A DNA stretch of 64,000 nt from Cytauxzoon felis. Its lineage: Eukaryota > Apicomplexa > Aconoidasida > Piroplasmida > Theileriidae. The translations under genes and the position numbers were made by a program. The notes beneath the pieces were generated by a model. The model did no database searches and was not told where the DNA came from. It saw only the letters and a program-made list of their open reading frames with translations. Of the stretch, positions 22,957 to 35,943 are shown piece by piece (position 1 is the first letter of the stretch; the number at the start of each line of letters is the position of its first letter). The stretch covers positions 62,001 through 126,000 of the forward strand of contig JAIQCW010000121.1 in assembly GCA_020283715.1 (NCBI GenBank). The letters are read 5' to 3'.

Positions 22957-24015
22957 ATGTTAAGTCTATTTAAAACTCCATTTAAATTAATAAAATGTAG
23001 TAGGATAAATTATTATCCATTTAAATTCAACTGTATATATTTATACAATAGATTCTACAGCACCCATGGCAATGATGTGGAAGGAGGAGCTAAAAATTCA
23101 AAGAATCCATTGAATACAGGGGATTCAACTGCAAATTTTACAAATATTGATGTAAATTTGAATAAGATTCAAGGTGAAAATACTAATAGTGATGATGACA
23201 TCCCACCTCCTCCATTGAAAGATGATGTAGGAATAGTTAGATTTATTCCGTTTGGTATCTATGGTGGTATATTACTATTTGGTGTTGGTTATAGTATATC
23301 TTATATGAATGAGAAGAATTATAAGTTAGCTGATTTTTTGGATGACATATCGCAGCGTATGAATGATTGTATAGAGTATATATTTCCATCTGATAATACA
23401 CCGCTATTACCTGATGTTAAGGAGCTGAATTATCCTCCAAATTTGCCAACATTGGTATTGGATTTCGATAAAGTTATAGCAAAGATGGAATATGATCGTA
23501 AATATGGTTGGCGTGTAAAGAAGAGACCATATGCTGATAAATTTTTTAAAGAATTGGTAAATTATTATGAAATTGTGATATGGTCTGATGATTCATATCC
23601 TGTAGCTACTGATGTTGCTAATCGTTGGGGTTTACCCGTGATTGGTTGTATACATCGTGATCAATGTAAGAAGTATAAGGGTAGTTATATTAAAGATTTA
23701 AATAAGTTGGGTAGAGATTTAAGACGTGTTATATTAATTGATCATGATAGAGTAGCTACAATGTTACAGGAGAACAATTCAATATTAATACCTGAGTTTA
23801 CAGGTGATGAGAATGATATGGAATTATATTATCTTATAAATTTATTAAAAAACATCGCAATGAATCCACAAGATGTTACTATACAGCTTAAAAATTTAGG
23901 TGGTGGTAATGATTATAAACTTGGTCAACGATATTCTAAACATTTAAATACATTACAACAACGTGCACAAGATCGTATATCATTATCTAAAATGTTTGGT
24001 TTTAAACACTATTAA
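22957..24015 (+). CDS. TIM50: TIM50-like mitochondrial import receptor subunit
   Basis: A single exon of 352 residues. The N-terminus (MLSLFKTPFKLIKCSRI) is a likely mitochondrial presequence. A TM segment lies at about 98-115 (GGILLFGVGYSISYM). The FCP1/NIF-type domain has PTLVLDFDKVI, WSDDSYPVATDVANRWG, RDQCKKYKGSYIKDLNKLGR and ILIDHDR. TIM50 holds preproteins for the TIM23 channel in the inner membrane. The LDFDKVI motif lacks the Thr of the canonical phosphatase DxDxT, as in other TIM50s. Confidence 0.9.
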   Translation: MLSLFKTPFKLIKCSRINYYPFKFNCIYLYNRFYSTHGNDVEGGAKNSKNPLNTGDSTANFTNIDVNLNKIQGENTNSDDDIPPPPLKDDVGIVRFIPFGIYGGILLFGVGYSISYMNEKNYKLADFLDDISQRMNDCIEYIFPSDNTPLLPDVKELNYPPNLPTLVLDFDKVIAKMEYDRKYGWRVKKRPYADKFFKELVNYYEIVIWSDDSYPVATDVANRWGLPVIGCIHRDQCKKYKGSYIKDLNKLGRDLRRVILIDHDRVATMLQENNSILIPEFTGDENDMELYYLINLLKNIAMNPQDVTIQLKNLGGGNDYKLGQRYSKHLNTLQQRAQDRISLSKMFGFKHY

Positions 24016-24084
24016 ATTTAAAGTAATAATTTATTTACAATTACATTATTAGACACCCCACATCCCCATTTAATAATATATTAA

Positions 24085-27000
24085 TCACTTTACATTTATA
24101 TTTAGTATAGATTGTAGTTCTTCTCTAGTACATGGACCACCATCTTCAATTAATAATCCTATAGTATATATTAATGGATATACAAGATATATCATTGAAA
24201 CCGTTCTCTACATGATATAAACAAACCTTGAAATGTATTAATATCATAATCTGTAGTAGTTAATACTTTAATAAGTGTCTGTAAATTATCAATCTCCATA
24301 GTTATGCTCTGTATATACCCTACATGAGAGGAAATTAATGATGGGGAAAATATTTAAAAACAATACCAATAGGTAATGGATCAATTATATTCTTAATATC
24401 AATTAATAAAAAATTCCTCAATTCATAAGAATCCAATAATAATTGCTGTATAGCCGTCTCTGTAATACATTTTAATGAAAATATCGACTCTTTAAAATAT
24501 GCTAATACATTTCTAGCAATCTTATTAGTAATCAATGGTATATATACATTCGGTAAATAATGTATAGAATAATCCAAACTTTTATACAATAAATCTTTAA
24601 TCTTATACATCTCATCACTAGGACCATTCAATTCCATAGTTATTAATGGATCTTTTATCAATACACCATATCTACGCATATTATCAAACAATATCTTAAA
24701 TGAATCCGATTTTATACCCGATATCTTCTCTATAATTTATATTAAAAAATTATATATTTTATGGAAATATAATATTGATATACAATCCACTCCACTCGAG
24801 GTCCAATCCGCCTCTCTTCCCACTCGCCGTGGAGGCCTTCTCTATTTACTTCCCCTTCCAGCTCCCGTAGATCGCTTCCAGGTTGCACTTCCACCTGAGG
24901 TTATAAACCTAATCTCGACGAGATAAGGATAAAGTGACGAAATTCATGTTTGTATGGATATCTCAATGAATATAAATTGGAATGAAGTGAGGTTAAGTAT
25001 ATTAAATACAATCATCAAAAACCTGTTCAATGAAGTATTAACATCTATAATTCATTCAATATTCATTTCACAATCTTCATAAGTTTCCCCAGAAATTCAG
25101 GATTTCCTTCAAATTTTCGAGGTGAAAATGAACTTACTGATTGGACCTCAAGTGGACTACCCGTAGCTGATCTCAGGGAAGCGGAGGGGGAAGTAAATAT
25201 AGAAGGCTCCACGCCGAGTGAAAGACTTCAAGTGGAGAGCTCCATGCAATGGAAAAGAAGTAGATTGGACTTGGAGTGTATATTTAATGGAGTTGATGGC
25301 GGTATAAAACGATGTGATATATGGTATATGAACAAACCTTTTTCATTAGTGAAGGTGATCAATTCGGCGTATGCGTTAGTGATAACATTTGAGATTTCTT
25401 CAGCGAGTAGATCAAGTGTTTCATTGCAGTAATCACAAGTTGCGATAATATAACCGGAATATTTTGTCAATGATTCCAAATCATTATTAAATTTGCTTAA
25501 CAAATCTGTTCTCAATTTTAAATACTGTTGATATTTAATAACCATTCTCTTAAATACTAAAAACATCTCAAACAAAGTCTGCTCACAGCTTATAGTCATT
25601 GTCATCTTCAAACGAGTATTCAATGCAGAAAATAATTCCTTAGATGAACACAACACCATTAATATCGCATTGTCTAATGAGGAATATGTCATTATAAAAA
25701 GAATATATTGTCGTATTGATGAAATTCTCCACCTGAGGTTACAACCTTGCATTCTCTTGCAGAGAGCTCTTCTAATTACATATCCCTGAAGGGTAATACC
25801 ACTCCCGGAGATCGTGGCAGTATAGAAGGTAGTAAGGATGTAACCTCAAGTGGACTACCCGTAGCTGATCTCAGGGAAGCGGAGGGGGAAGTAAATAGAA
25901 GAGCCACCACGGCAAGTGGAAGAAAAGGTGGAAGAGAATGTATGAGTATACAAGATTTGACTGTAGTGTTAAATTACAAACCTGCGGTGTTATCATTGGT
26001 GATTCTATTGAAGAGGTCATTTAGTTGTGATTCTTCTGATGCGATCCATGGTCCGAGATAACTTTCAAAACATCTTCCTAATGTACCTTTTAATGGTTTA
26101 TGTGTTTCTTGTTGAATATTTTCTTCAGTTTCTTTCAATACTTCTGGATATTCTACTTTCACTTTAGATTTTTTTACTGGTGTGGAATTATAATCTGATA
26201 ATCTTGAATCCATTTCATCTTCAAATTCTTTACATCTTAATAGACATGATAGTATTGTATTTGCTGTCATATCTTGATAATTTATTGATAATGAATCCTA
26301 TTGGAAAATTATAGTGTTTTTTAAGTAAAAAAACTCCACCACAATCTGATCTTTAATAACATCTATAAAAGATGATACAATACTATATTGTATATTCCAA
26401 TTCGATGGTATATAATCATTATACTTATCCTATAAAAATTATAGTGTTTTTTATATGGGGTGAAAATATATGGGGAAATTTACATCATAATCATTTATAC
26501 ATCGTCTAATCCATGAAAATCTTTGATTTATATTCTCAATATCTACATTATAAATTATAGTGCAAGTGGGGGTAAAAAACCTCATACATTTTAAATCTAG
26601 TTCGATAATGAATGTATTTTTATATTTCTGAATGATAAAACCAGAATAACGACCAGAGATATGAAGACGTATATCTTGAGTCAATGAATCAGAGCATAAA
26701 CATAAATGATCAATTTCGTATGGCATCTCAGGTAATAAATCGATAGGCTTAATATTTAAAACAATTTCCAAGTCCTCAATCAATTGTTCTTTCAATTGAT
26801 CCAATAATAAATCACAAGTATTTATCAGCTTTAATACTGGTGGGGCATTTTTTAAATCATCAATGTACTCCCTCAACTCTTTAATCACCACCACATAACC
26901 TGAGGCCTCTTTATAATTACGAGACTTTGCATACTCACTCAAATCCTCTAACATGTTTGATAACCTGAAACGAAGTGTAGAGATGTTATGGGGAAGGGAG

Positions 27001-27411
27001 AAATGTTTGTAATGATAGCCATCCATAAACTTACATCAATAATCTCTTCAATGTAGTAATTGTATTACATATATTAATCTTCGCATTATGTAAAGCTCTA
27101 ATATCAGCACTGAGTAATTTCAATGACCCTTCACCCTTCTTAGTCTGTTCTTTAATATCTGAAATCTGCGATATGAGTTCATTTGTAACAACTTGTAGAC
27201 GCTCAAAACGTTCGTGAGCCAATTGACCAGTCACAGCCTTGTCTTTAAACAATTTGATCAAATACTCATCTTGTCTACTAATCTCATTGTTAAGCTCATT
27301 TATCAGCTCATCAATACCAGATAAACTGTACTCATCTGGATAATTCTCATTTATATATGCTATCGGGTTATCCAGTAACTTATTTATATCATGAGTAGCC
27401 TTGTGCTCCAT
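24085..27411 (-). CDS. VPS53: VPS53, GARP/EARP tethering complex subunit
   Basis: Eight exons (27035-27411, 26484-26964, about 26340-26429, 25982-26297, 25338-25673, 24367-24729, 24227-24319, 24085-24158) join in frame to 709 residues. The N-terminus carries the VPS53 signature (NENYPDEYSLSGIDELINEL) and coiled coil; the C-terminal exons show AIQQLLLDSYELRNFLL, LIKVLTTTDYDINTFQ and GLLIEDGG. GARP/EARP tethers endosome-derived vesicles at the trans-Golgi. Two introns carry dispersed elements: 24730-25337 (608 nt) and 25674-25981 (308 nt). The donor of the 90-nt exon has two in-frame choices. Confidence 0.9.
24791..25279. mobile_element. Full-length inverted-arm element (intron of VPS53)
   Basis: Reversed B-prime arm, forward core at about 24900-25125, forward B arm, then extra tip modules including TCCATGCAATGGA (25241-25253). 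Confidence 0.75.
25728..25935. repeat. Core-less element (intron of VPS53)
   Basis: It has CCACCTGAGGTTACAACC, the CTCTTGCAGAG hairpin (25754-25764), the CCCTGAAGGG stem (25784-25793), GCCAC-type E module and a forward B arm. It fills most of a 308-nt intron. Confidence 0.7.
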
Positions 27412-27415
27412 AGTA

Positions 27416-27706
27416 TCACATACAAATACAAATTGAGTATAAAATAACCAAAGACAACATGTAATCAAATAATAATCTCCTAGCGGATAATTCGAATAAT
27501 TTATAGTTGTTTAATTGGTATAATATTATTGCCGATATAATTAACGTACCAAATGCACAGAATACACTCATTACTGTGCCATGATCCTTAATACCATCTC
27601 CGATTTTTATACCATAAAATATTATACACATTGACACTAATGATATCAAAATCATAAATTTAATACCATATTTTATCTTTTTACTAAATAAACTGTCATC
27701 TTCCAT
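27416..27706 (-). CDS. Small three-TM protein, unknown
   Basis: 96 residues with three hydrophobic segments (FMILISLVSMCIIFYG, VMSVFCAFGTLIISAIIL, YMLSLVILYSICI) and a charged N-terminus MEDDSLFSKKIKYG. Its stop lies four bases from the VPS53 start codon, in the same direction. I recognise no family. Confidence 0.6.
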   Translation of the reverse strand: MEDDSLFSKKIKYGIKFMILISLVSMCIIFYGIKIGDGIKDHGTVMSVFCAFGTLIISAIILYQLNNYKLFELSARRLLFDYMLSLVILYSICICM

Positions 27707-27963
27707 AACTCTAGTGATAGTATACCTCCGCTCATTCTACCGCATCTATACCCCTTGGTTTTGGAAAAAATTTCCCAAGTTACTCGTTAAATAAAAATGT
27801 AGTGTATACAAAAGTAAATATATTCATGTCTATATGATGAATGATGTAAATCTCAGTTTGTTGTAATAATCCATCACAATGTCGTGTTGATGGAAGGCTA
27901 CAAAACTGTATATAATATGAAATGAATAATGCAGATGATTAAAATGTAAATTATAATTTATGT

Positions 27964-30900
27964 ATGTTTATAAAAAGACTCTTGATATTGGTTGTATTAC
28001 TCGGTGGTAATTTGAAACTGGTGTTGTTTGGTAGATCATGGAGATTATGTGACAAGTACAAGAGCACTCATAATTCTATGTTGTATATAAGATTCGTGAG
28101 TTTAATTTTGTATAAATTACATCAGATTATAGCGTAATTGTGTTAATTTTGGTAGATTATCGTCAAGAATGTCATACTCTGTGTTGAGAGACGACCATGA
28201 ACCTTATAGTAGTGGTTGGGTGAGGTCAAAGTTTATAAAATTCTTCGAGAGTAAGGGTCATGTCTATTGGCCGAGTTCATCAGTATTGCCTAATGAGGAT
28301 CCTACGTTATTATTTGTGAATGCTGGTATGAATCAATTTAAGGACATTATATCTGGGAAATGTGATAGTAGTACGGATTTTGGTAAACTGAAGCGTGTAT
28401 GTAACAGTCAGAAGTGTATAAGGGCTGGTGGTAAACATAATGATTTGGATGATGTTGGATATGATAATTATCACAACACATTTTTTGAAATGTTGGGTAA
28501 TTGGAGTTTTGGTGATTATTTTAAGAGTGATGCTATAGCATATGCTTGGGAATTACTTGTTGATGTTTATGGATTGAATCCTGAGAATATTTACGTTACA
28601 TATTTTGGTGGTGATGATAAGATTCCATCGTGTCCACCTGATTTGGAATCTCGTGATTTATGGTCTCGTTATTTACCTGCGGATAGGATATTACCATTTG
28701 GTATGAAGGATAATTTTTGGGAAATGGCTGATGTTGGTCCATGTGGTCCTTGTACTGAGATTCATTATGACCATATTGGGAATAGGGATGCATCTCATCT
28801 TGTAAATGCTGATGATCCTAATGTACTTGAGATATGGAATCTTGTATTTATGGAATATAATAGATATAAAGATGGTAATATGGAATTTTTACCCAACAAA
28901 TGTGTGGATACTGGTATGGGGTTAGAAAGAATATGTGCTATATTGAATGGTAGTAATAGTAATTATGATTGTGATTTATTTAAGGATGTGATTAGTGAGA
29001 TTAAGAAATTAGCTCCAAATTTGCCTGATTATAGTAGTAGTAATAATAAAATTGATATATCTTATAGGGTTATTGCTGATCATGCACGTTGTTTAACTAT
29101 TGCTATATCTGATGGTATATATCCATCTAATGATGGTCGTGGTTATGTATTAAGGCGTATATTAAGGCGTGCTATTAGATATATTAATGATTATCTTAAT
29201 ATTAACACCCCATTTTTATATTTATTAGTTAATGTGGTAAGTGGGGTATTGGGTGATGTATATTTGAATATTAAAGAGAATAAGGACGAAATAAGATCGA
29301 TAATATTAGATGAGGAGGAGTTATTTTTAAAGACATTAGATAAAGGTTGTGATAAATTTAATCGTTTAATAAATAAAATTAAAAATGTAAAAAACCCAAT
29401 AATATCGGGCGATGATGCATTTTTATTATATAGTTCTTATGGTTTTCCATTAGATTTAACTGTTTTAATGGCTAAAGATTATAATATACCGGTAGATGTG
29501 GAGGGTTTTTTAACCCGATCAAAATTACATAAATTACAATCTGAAAAAAAGGCAATAACAACATCATCTATAGATGAGGTACAATTCAATGAATTATATA
29601 ACTCCTTGACACCAGATAAGCTTGATATCATTACTAAATTATGTAAAATACCAACAGATGATCAATGGAAATATGATTGGGAATCTAGGGATGATTTCCA
29701 CGCTACATTCCAGGGTAAAGTATTGGCCATTTGGACATTAGATTATGGGCTAGTTGAAGGATTGAAATTTGATGGGGGAAAAATAGATGTTTATTCTGAA
29801 GGACGTATTGTGGGGGATTCTGGGGATAAAAAACACCATAATCATACAATATCAGATAATAAACCCCATGATATTTCTAAACCTTTTGTATTTGCTATAG
29901 TAACTGATAAGACGCCATTTTATGCAGAAGGTGGTGGTCAAATTTATGATCAAGGATTGTTAGACCAATTTCTAGTTGAGCGCGTATACAAAATGTCTGG
30001 TCTAGTCTTTCACTTTTGTTCTGACAATAGTTTGAGGGTCCGCAGTGATGGCGATGTTTCATCCACGATTTCAGATCTTGTTACCTCCCCATCTTCAGCA
30101 TTTTTATCTGTTTGGGATCTGGTGAATCTCAGCGTAGATTATTCTAGACGTGTAAAGGTGGCGTGCAATCATTCATGCACTCACTTGTTAAACTTTATCC
30201 TTCGTAAACTCTATGATAATAGCACATATCAGCGAGGATCGCAATTAGATGATGAAAAATTAAAGTTCGACTTTGCATCCTCTTCACAACTAAGCGATGA
30301 CACACTGACGTCTATAGAGGAAGGAATACAATCAATCATTGATGGATCGTATAATCTACACACAAACATTATACCATATAGCGATATTTCAAATATTGAA
30401 GGGATCAGAGCCAATTTCAATGAAAAGTACCCACCAAATGTCAGAGTCGTACATGTCGGTGATGATGATGGATTAAGTACCTCAATCGAAGTATGCGGAG
30501 GTACACACGTCAGCAATACCAAAGATATCAAGGTTTGTTTAAAGAAATATAGTGATTACTCCACTTGAGGTCCAATCCAACTCTCTTGGTCTTGCAGACA
30601 GCTCTTTTATTTACCTATCTCTAAAGAGTATTGCCACTCCCGGAGATCGTGGCGAAGATGAAGGTAGTGATGGATCATCCATCATGGGAATGATGGAAGA
30701 TGATGCTAAGGATGTAGTGGATTGGACCTCAAGTGGAGAACCCGTAGCTGATCTCAGGGAAGCGGAGGGGGAAATAAATAGAAGAGCTGACGGCAGGACG
30801 GACCTCAGATGGAACGGAGAGTCTATATACAATTACATTTACATTTAGGATGTCTGTATAGTGTGTGAGGAGGGTATATCAAAGGGTGTTCGTAGATTGA

Positions 30901-31706
30901 CTTTAATTACTCATGATAAGAGTTTATCTTCTAAAAAGAGATTGGAATCTTATAATGAACGGTTAAATGAAACCATAAATGGCTTGAAGGATATCACAAA
31001 TGGTGAATTAAGTCAATTGGCTGTTAATGCTGAAGAAAATATGAAAAGGATTACAGCATTACGTGTATTCGTCCAAGATGATCGATTATTACCTATTGTT
31101 GGTAAAAAGAAACTCTTGAATAAATTCGAAGATGCTATCGATGATCAGGTAAGATATATAAACATCCTTTTCTACCCCATGTTTTTTTCATCTTTCCCCA
31201 TATTTTTCCTCTATACTTCTCAAAACCCTATAATACGATTTCTTTTATAGATGTCGGTGATAAAGAGGAATCAAAAGCGTTTATTGGGTTTGGTGAAGAA
31301 TTTGAGTTGTAAATTCACGTCTCAATTACAAGCGGGTGATTATTCGGATTGTACTTTTGTAAAAATCGGACAAGTACCAACAGTGAGGTTTACAGTGGAT
31401 GAATTAGAGGGTGATTTAAAGGTGTTGAATGTATTTGTACAGACAATGGTAAAATCATTCCCAGATTATGCAATCTTTGCGACGAGTACTACGAGTGCAT
31501 CTTCGTGTTGTAAATGTACATCGCCAAATTCAACAGTAGACGCTATTAAAATTGCAAATGAAATTGCGAATGAACTTGGGATATTCCCAGGTGAACCAAG
31601 TAAGTATCATATTAAATATTCTATTCACATTTAAACAGACCCAGCTAAAGGCTCAGCAACCAGTGCAGTATGGACCAAAATCAAGTCACCATCCGAAGCT
31701 ACATAA
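27964..31706 (+). CDS. AlaRS: Alanyl-tRNA synthetase with optional spliced leader
   Basis: The conserved protein starts at ATG 28169: exons to 30532, then 30849-31148, 31251-31599 and 31639-31706, 1026 residues. It has aminoacylation motifs (FFEMLGNWSFGDYF, DVGPCGPCTEIHYD, GMGLERI), editing motifs (NHSCTHLL, CGGTH) and the C-Ala region. Upstream, ATG 27964 opens a hydrophobic exon (MFIKRLLILVVLLGG) to 28095. A 37-nt GT-AG intron (28096-28132) joins it in frame to 28133, adding 56 residues. This suggests one gene serves both cytosol and apicoplast, as known for Plasmodium AlaRS. Intron 30533-30848 holds an element. Confidence 0.9.
30560..30813. repeat. Core-less element (intron of AlaRS)
   Basis: CCACTTGAGGTCC end, GTCTTGCAGAC tip, CTCTAAAGAG stem (30619-30628), GCCAC...GTGGC E module, GATGATGGA-rich tail, forward B arm with CTGACGGCAGGAC tip. 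One forward frame is open through the whole copy. Confidence 0.75.
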
Positions 31707-31762
31707 CAATTAAGATGTTATCACAGGATTAATTATAACCTAATTTTATCATAATGTCAGCA

Positions 31763-31992
31763 CTCCACAGAGGTTACAGCCTCGCGTTCTCCTGCAGAGG
31801 GCTCTTCTAATTACCTATCTCTAAAGAGTATAGCCACTCCCAGAGATCGTGGCGAAGAGAGGGTATGGATTGAACCTCAAGTGGAACCTGGAAGCGATCT
31901 ACGGGAAGCGAAGGGGAAGTAAATAGAAGAGGCCTCCACGGCGAGTGGAAGGAAGGTCGAAGACAAGATGTATTGGGTTGGACATTAGGTGG
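31763..31992. repeat. Core-less element, intergenic
   Basis: CTCCTGCAGAG tip, CTCTAAAGAG stem, E module, forward B-prime arm, TCCACGGCGAGTGGA tip. It lies between AlaRS and the cysteine-rich gene. It has the same orientation as the arm at 34328, so that gene is not in an inverted bracket. Confidence 0.7.
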
Positions 31993-32102
31993 AAGAGAAG
32001 TGTACAATGGATGAGTTATTGTATTGTAGCTTATAGATTTATAGATACAATTAGTTTTATGGATAAATGTGTATCGGGGGACTATAGAATGTTGGAAAAT
32101 TT

Positions 32103-34282
32103 TTATTTAATGGTACAGTGTGTGCGATATTTATGTGAATTACAGTGATAGACAGATGAGGGTGTGTAGTGTGTAAAGTGTGGAGAGGTGAATAGGTGAT
32201 GTAAAGGAGAATTTGATACTGAAACTTTACAAGGACACGGACAAGCTTCTGAATCAAAACACTTCTTCAAACAACTGCAGGAAGTGGTAGCGGAATCGGA
32301 AGCACAAGAACAAGGACATTTCTGATCCTCACCATTTTTACATATCCCTAACTTGCTCGCCACTTGTTTAAATACTCCCACTAAGCATTTACATAATTTA
32401 TCCGCTTGCGATTGAGAAGCTCCATTATTTTCTGTGTTTCTTTTTTTTCTCTGATTTTCACCTCCAGAGGTTACGAGACAACCGCAACCCTTGCAACAAA
32501 ACCAGTATTTCATAATATTAGAGATTCCACAATGACTATTTGTATCCTTTAGGCAGTTTCCAGTGTCTTTTTTGCAACACTCGCACCCGTTATCGCTCTT
32601 GCATTCATGATTATCCTTCAACTCCTTCGTATACTCCTCAACGAGTCTAATGAAGCGACATGTTTGACAGTATTCACATTTCTTATCATTAGTACATTTA
32701 CATGTCGGAGGAGTAGATTGAGATTCTTGTGATTGAGCTCCATTTTGTTTAACAACCTCCTTCACCAGATCCGTAAATTTCCCCACCTCAGCACAAAATG
32801 ATTTTATGGATTGACAATTCTTTCCAGAAGTACTACTACAAGTACAATTTCCACTTCCATTGCAACACATCATTTCGCATAAATCCTTGAAGACGGCGCC
32901 AGAATCCGTAGTGGGTGTATATTGGCATTCTCCACATTCGCAATTACATCCTTGTGCAATGCTAGATGTTCCACAATCAGTAGTTGAACCTCCAGTACTT
33001 GTATTACATGCTGTATTATTACAACTATCTGCAGTATTTATATTATCTGTAACTCCATTCAATTTCTGAGCCTCATCAATCATCGTCTTATATTTCTTAG
33101 CCAACTCAGTAACCTTAGTCGTATTACAATTAGAATCAGACTGATACTTAGATTGGCGACATGTATAATTACCATCCAAATTACATTTATCATCCACTTT
33201 CTCATTGAGAAATCTCAAACAATTGGATAACCACATGACGGCTGTGGGTAGAGTACCGTCCTTCATTGACGAAAGATCATTCAGAATATTAAAACATACT
33301 GAAAATAACGATAGACATTCTGTATACTTTTCAGACTTATTATCACATGCGCATGTACCATCCTTGCAAATTTTATCTTTGCATTTGTCAATCATCTTCT
33401 CCATACCATAAAAGATTAGAATCGTTGATCTTATATTATCCAAAGATTTCGTCGATACCGTGAAATCGCTGTATTTGTCTTTAATACTATTGCTGGCAAC
33501 ACATGTGCATTTTCCATTGGCTCCATCCTTTTGACAACATTCACATTTACATTTAGAATCGGATCCGGTAGTAGTAGTATCCTTCCTTAAAATAATCTCC
33601 CTTTTATGATTATGTAACCTCTTTATAGATTTTATAAGTAGACAGATGATGTTACATAATATCCTACATATGCAATCCTTTTTGTCCTCACCATCTAAGT
33701 GTTCGCAACACTTTTTACATTGACTATTACCCTGACTATTCACACATTCGATAATCTTACACAAATACTCTTTGAGTCTACACAACCATGTGCAAATTAA
33801 AATATATTCCTCCACTGCTACATAAGAGATTAAGAACCACAAGACTTGATGTGTATATCCCTTTAACAATTTTACATATTCAATTGTATTTTCATTGTCA
33901 CTTAACGTAACCTTCTCTATCTCCTTTATCAAATTCTTCCCTGATTCCTTCAGAGATGTTATGGATTTAGTTACGAAATCTTTCATGTGATTAATTTCAT
34001 CCTCGGAACAACAGTTACAATCATCAACTTCTATAGTTTTCAAAAGTGTTTTAATATTGTCATTTGAAATATTACTTGCTGATCCACTCAACGTCTTGAT
34101 ACAGCAACAATTATTCTGTTGAGCATCTTGAGACTGTTCTTGAGTAGAAGGAGTTCCACATCCATTCTTCTTCTCTTCCTCCTTCTTATTAACTGGACAC
34201 TCAATATTCGCATTCGCTTCACGTATATTGATAATCTCCTGGAGTGTATGAGATGTTCATCAACTGACGCTTTAATAGACAT
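32103..34282 (-). CDS. Cysteine-rich antigen-like protein (variant-family type)
   Basis: The main frame (to 34091 and beyond, upstream to about 34255) encodes over 660 residues with dozens of Cys in CxC, CxxC and CC pairs, alternating with coiled helical stretches. A short 5' frame, MSIKASVDEHLIHS from ATG 34282, must be joined by a small intron or a one-base shift near 34255. The layout (short conserved N-terminus, Cys-rich middle) recalls Babesia VESA-type variant erythrocyte surface antigens; that is inference. No TM domain is evident at the C-terminus, so a last exon may be missing. A fragment of the same family lies at 58.6-59.6 kb. Confidence 0.6.
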
Positions 34283-34327
34283 GTATGATTAATTAAATTA
34301 AATTAAAATTACATTAAACATCATCAA

Positions 34328-34430
34328 TACCCGTAGCTGATCTCAGGGAAGCCGAGGAGAAGTAAATAGAGAAGCTCTCTGCAAGAGGAAGAGTAGCTGT
34401 AATAGAATATATAGGATGGACATCAGGTGG
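34328..34430 (+). repeat. Solo forward B arm
   Basis: CCCGTAGCTGATCTCAGGGA, AAGTAAATAGAGAAG, CTCTCTGCAAGAGG tip, ending CATCAGGTGG. It is adjacent to the 5' end of the cysteine-rich gene. Confidence 0.6.
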
Positions 34431-34608
34431 ATATTGATGGAATGGTTCCGGATTCAGGAGAAGGACGATTAAATATACTTTAATTAATTCTATAAATAAT
34501 ATATTTCAATATTTTCAACATATTTCATGTATATACATATGTCTATATATACACATTTCCAGTACCCCCTTCCCTATACGAGGATGGACCTCAATATAAT
34601 AATATTCT

Positions 34609-35802
34609 ATGCGGGAGGGTCGGTTAAATGGTTCGAGATGTTTAGGCTGTTTTAAATTATCTAAGAGGTGTAGATGTTTATGCGGCCTCTCTACATCTGA
34701 TCAAGCTAATCATAGATTTGTGGTTGGTAGTTTTGAAGATACAACTGATAATGAGGTATATTTTCTATTAATAATTGATTATTAATTAATTTATTAGGTG
34801 TTAATATTAGATTTTAATGAGGATACAAATGAACTTTCCCAAGTAGGATCTGTGAATGGTCTACTGCCTATTAGGTGTTTGGTACCATCGTCTAAACAAG
34901 AAGATCGTATAAATTTATTGATATCTACTTATAATATTAACACTAAAGGTTAGAAATAAGTTTGCTTAATATATTATTCTTCAGATTATAATGTTGAATT
35001 CATTGATGACGAGTATAAAAGGCAACCATTGGAGGGATCTTTTAGGAATTTGAGGAGGTAAGTTGAAGGTTTAAACTTCTTATATAACGTGATTTTTATA
35101 GTATAATAATTGACCCACATTGTGATGAAAAGTATACTATATTGACGAGGAATAAAATATCATTACATCAATTACAAGTTGATTCATCCTTTAAGGTATG
35201 TTGAGATTACTGTTGTCGTCTATATTTAGGAATTGTTAAGCGTTGATGGTGATGAGAACGATGTATTTAATGTAGGGAAATATGATCCGCATCATCCAGA
35301 TTTATTTATAACTTCTAGTATAGACAGATTTAAAGTTATTGATTTTAGACAGAAGTTAAGCGGTGTTGATTCTATTAGTAGTAGAATACATATTGGTACT
35401 ATATTGGATTTAGATTTCAATCCTAATGTACCTAATGAATTAGTTACTGTAGGTGAAGATAATCGTATAATATTTTGGGATATTAGACATATTAAAAGCC
35501 CAATAATTGTACATGATACCACATTTACTAGATGGATTACCAATGTTAATTATAATACTTATCATGACCAATTGATTTTATTATCACATATTGATGGCAT
35601 ATCACTATTTAAAAAGGATATTAATTGTCAACAATTATTTAATATTGATGATATAACCTCACATATCGCCTGGAGTGAAACTGACGCTTGGCATTTCTCA
35701 TATATCAACCCTACACATCTTGTCATCAATTCCATACCATCCAACATCAAATATAATCTCCTCGCTTCTACCGATGTTACAGAAGACAATGTAGTGGATT
35801 GA
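34609..35802 (+). CDS. EIPR1: EIPR1/TSSC1-like WD-repeat protein
   Basis: Five exons (34609-34755, 34798-34948, 34985-35057, 35102-35195, 35230-35802) give 345 residues. WD-type strands are visible (DLFITSSIDRFKVIDFRQ, ELVTVGEDNRIIFWDIRH). The C-terminus has the signature IAWSETDAWHFSYINPTHLV and INSIPSNIKYNLL, as in TSSC1/EIPR1 (WSxxDPWxFA...VINRVP..KY). In animals this protein binds the GARP/EARP complexes that contain VPS53, which is also encoded in this window. All introns are 35-44 nt. Confidence 0.85.
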
Positions 35803-35943
35803 GATGTAACAAAGCATAGTAGAGTTGATTTATATAGTATACTGGATGTATACAAGTAAAGAATTTTTTTATTGAATAAATATTTCCATATTTACCCCAT
35901 TACAAGTATATTTTACCCCACTACAAATATATTTCCTTCTCCA

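Noticed and set aside
28596..28793. Antisense open frame within AlaRS
   Set aside because: Lies opposite strongly conserved AlaRS catalytic sequence.
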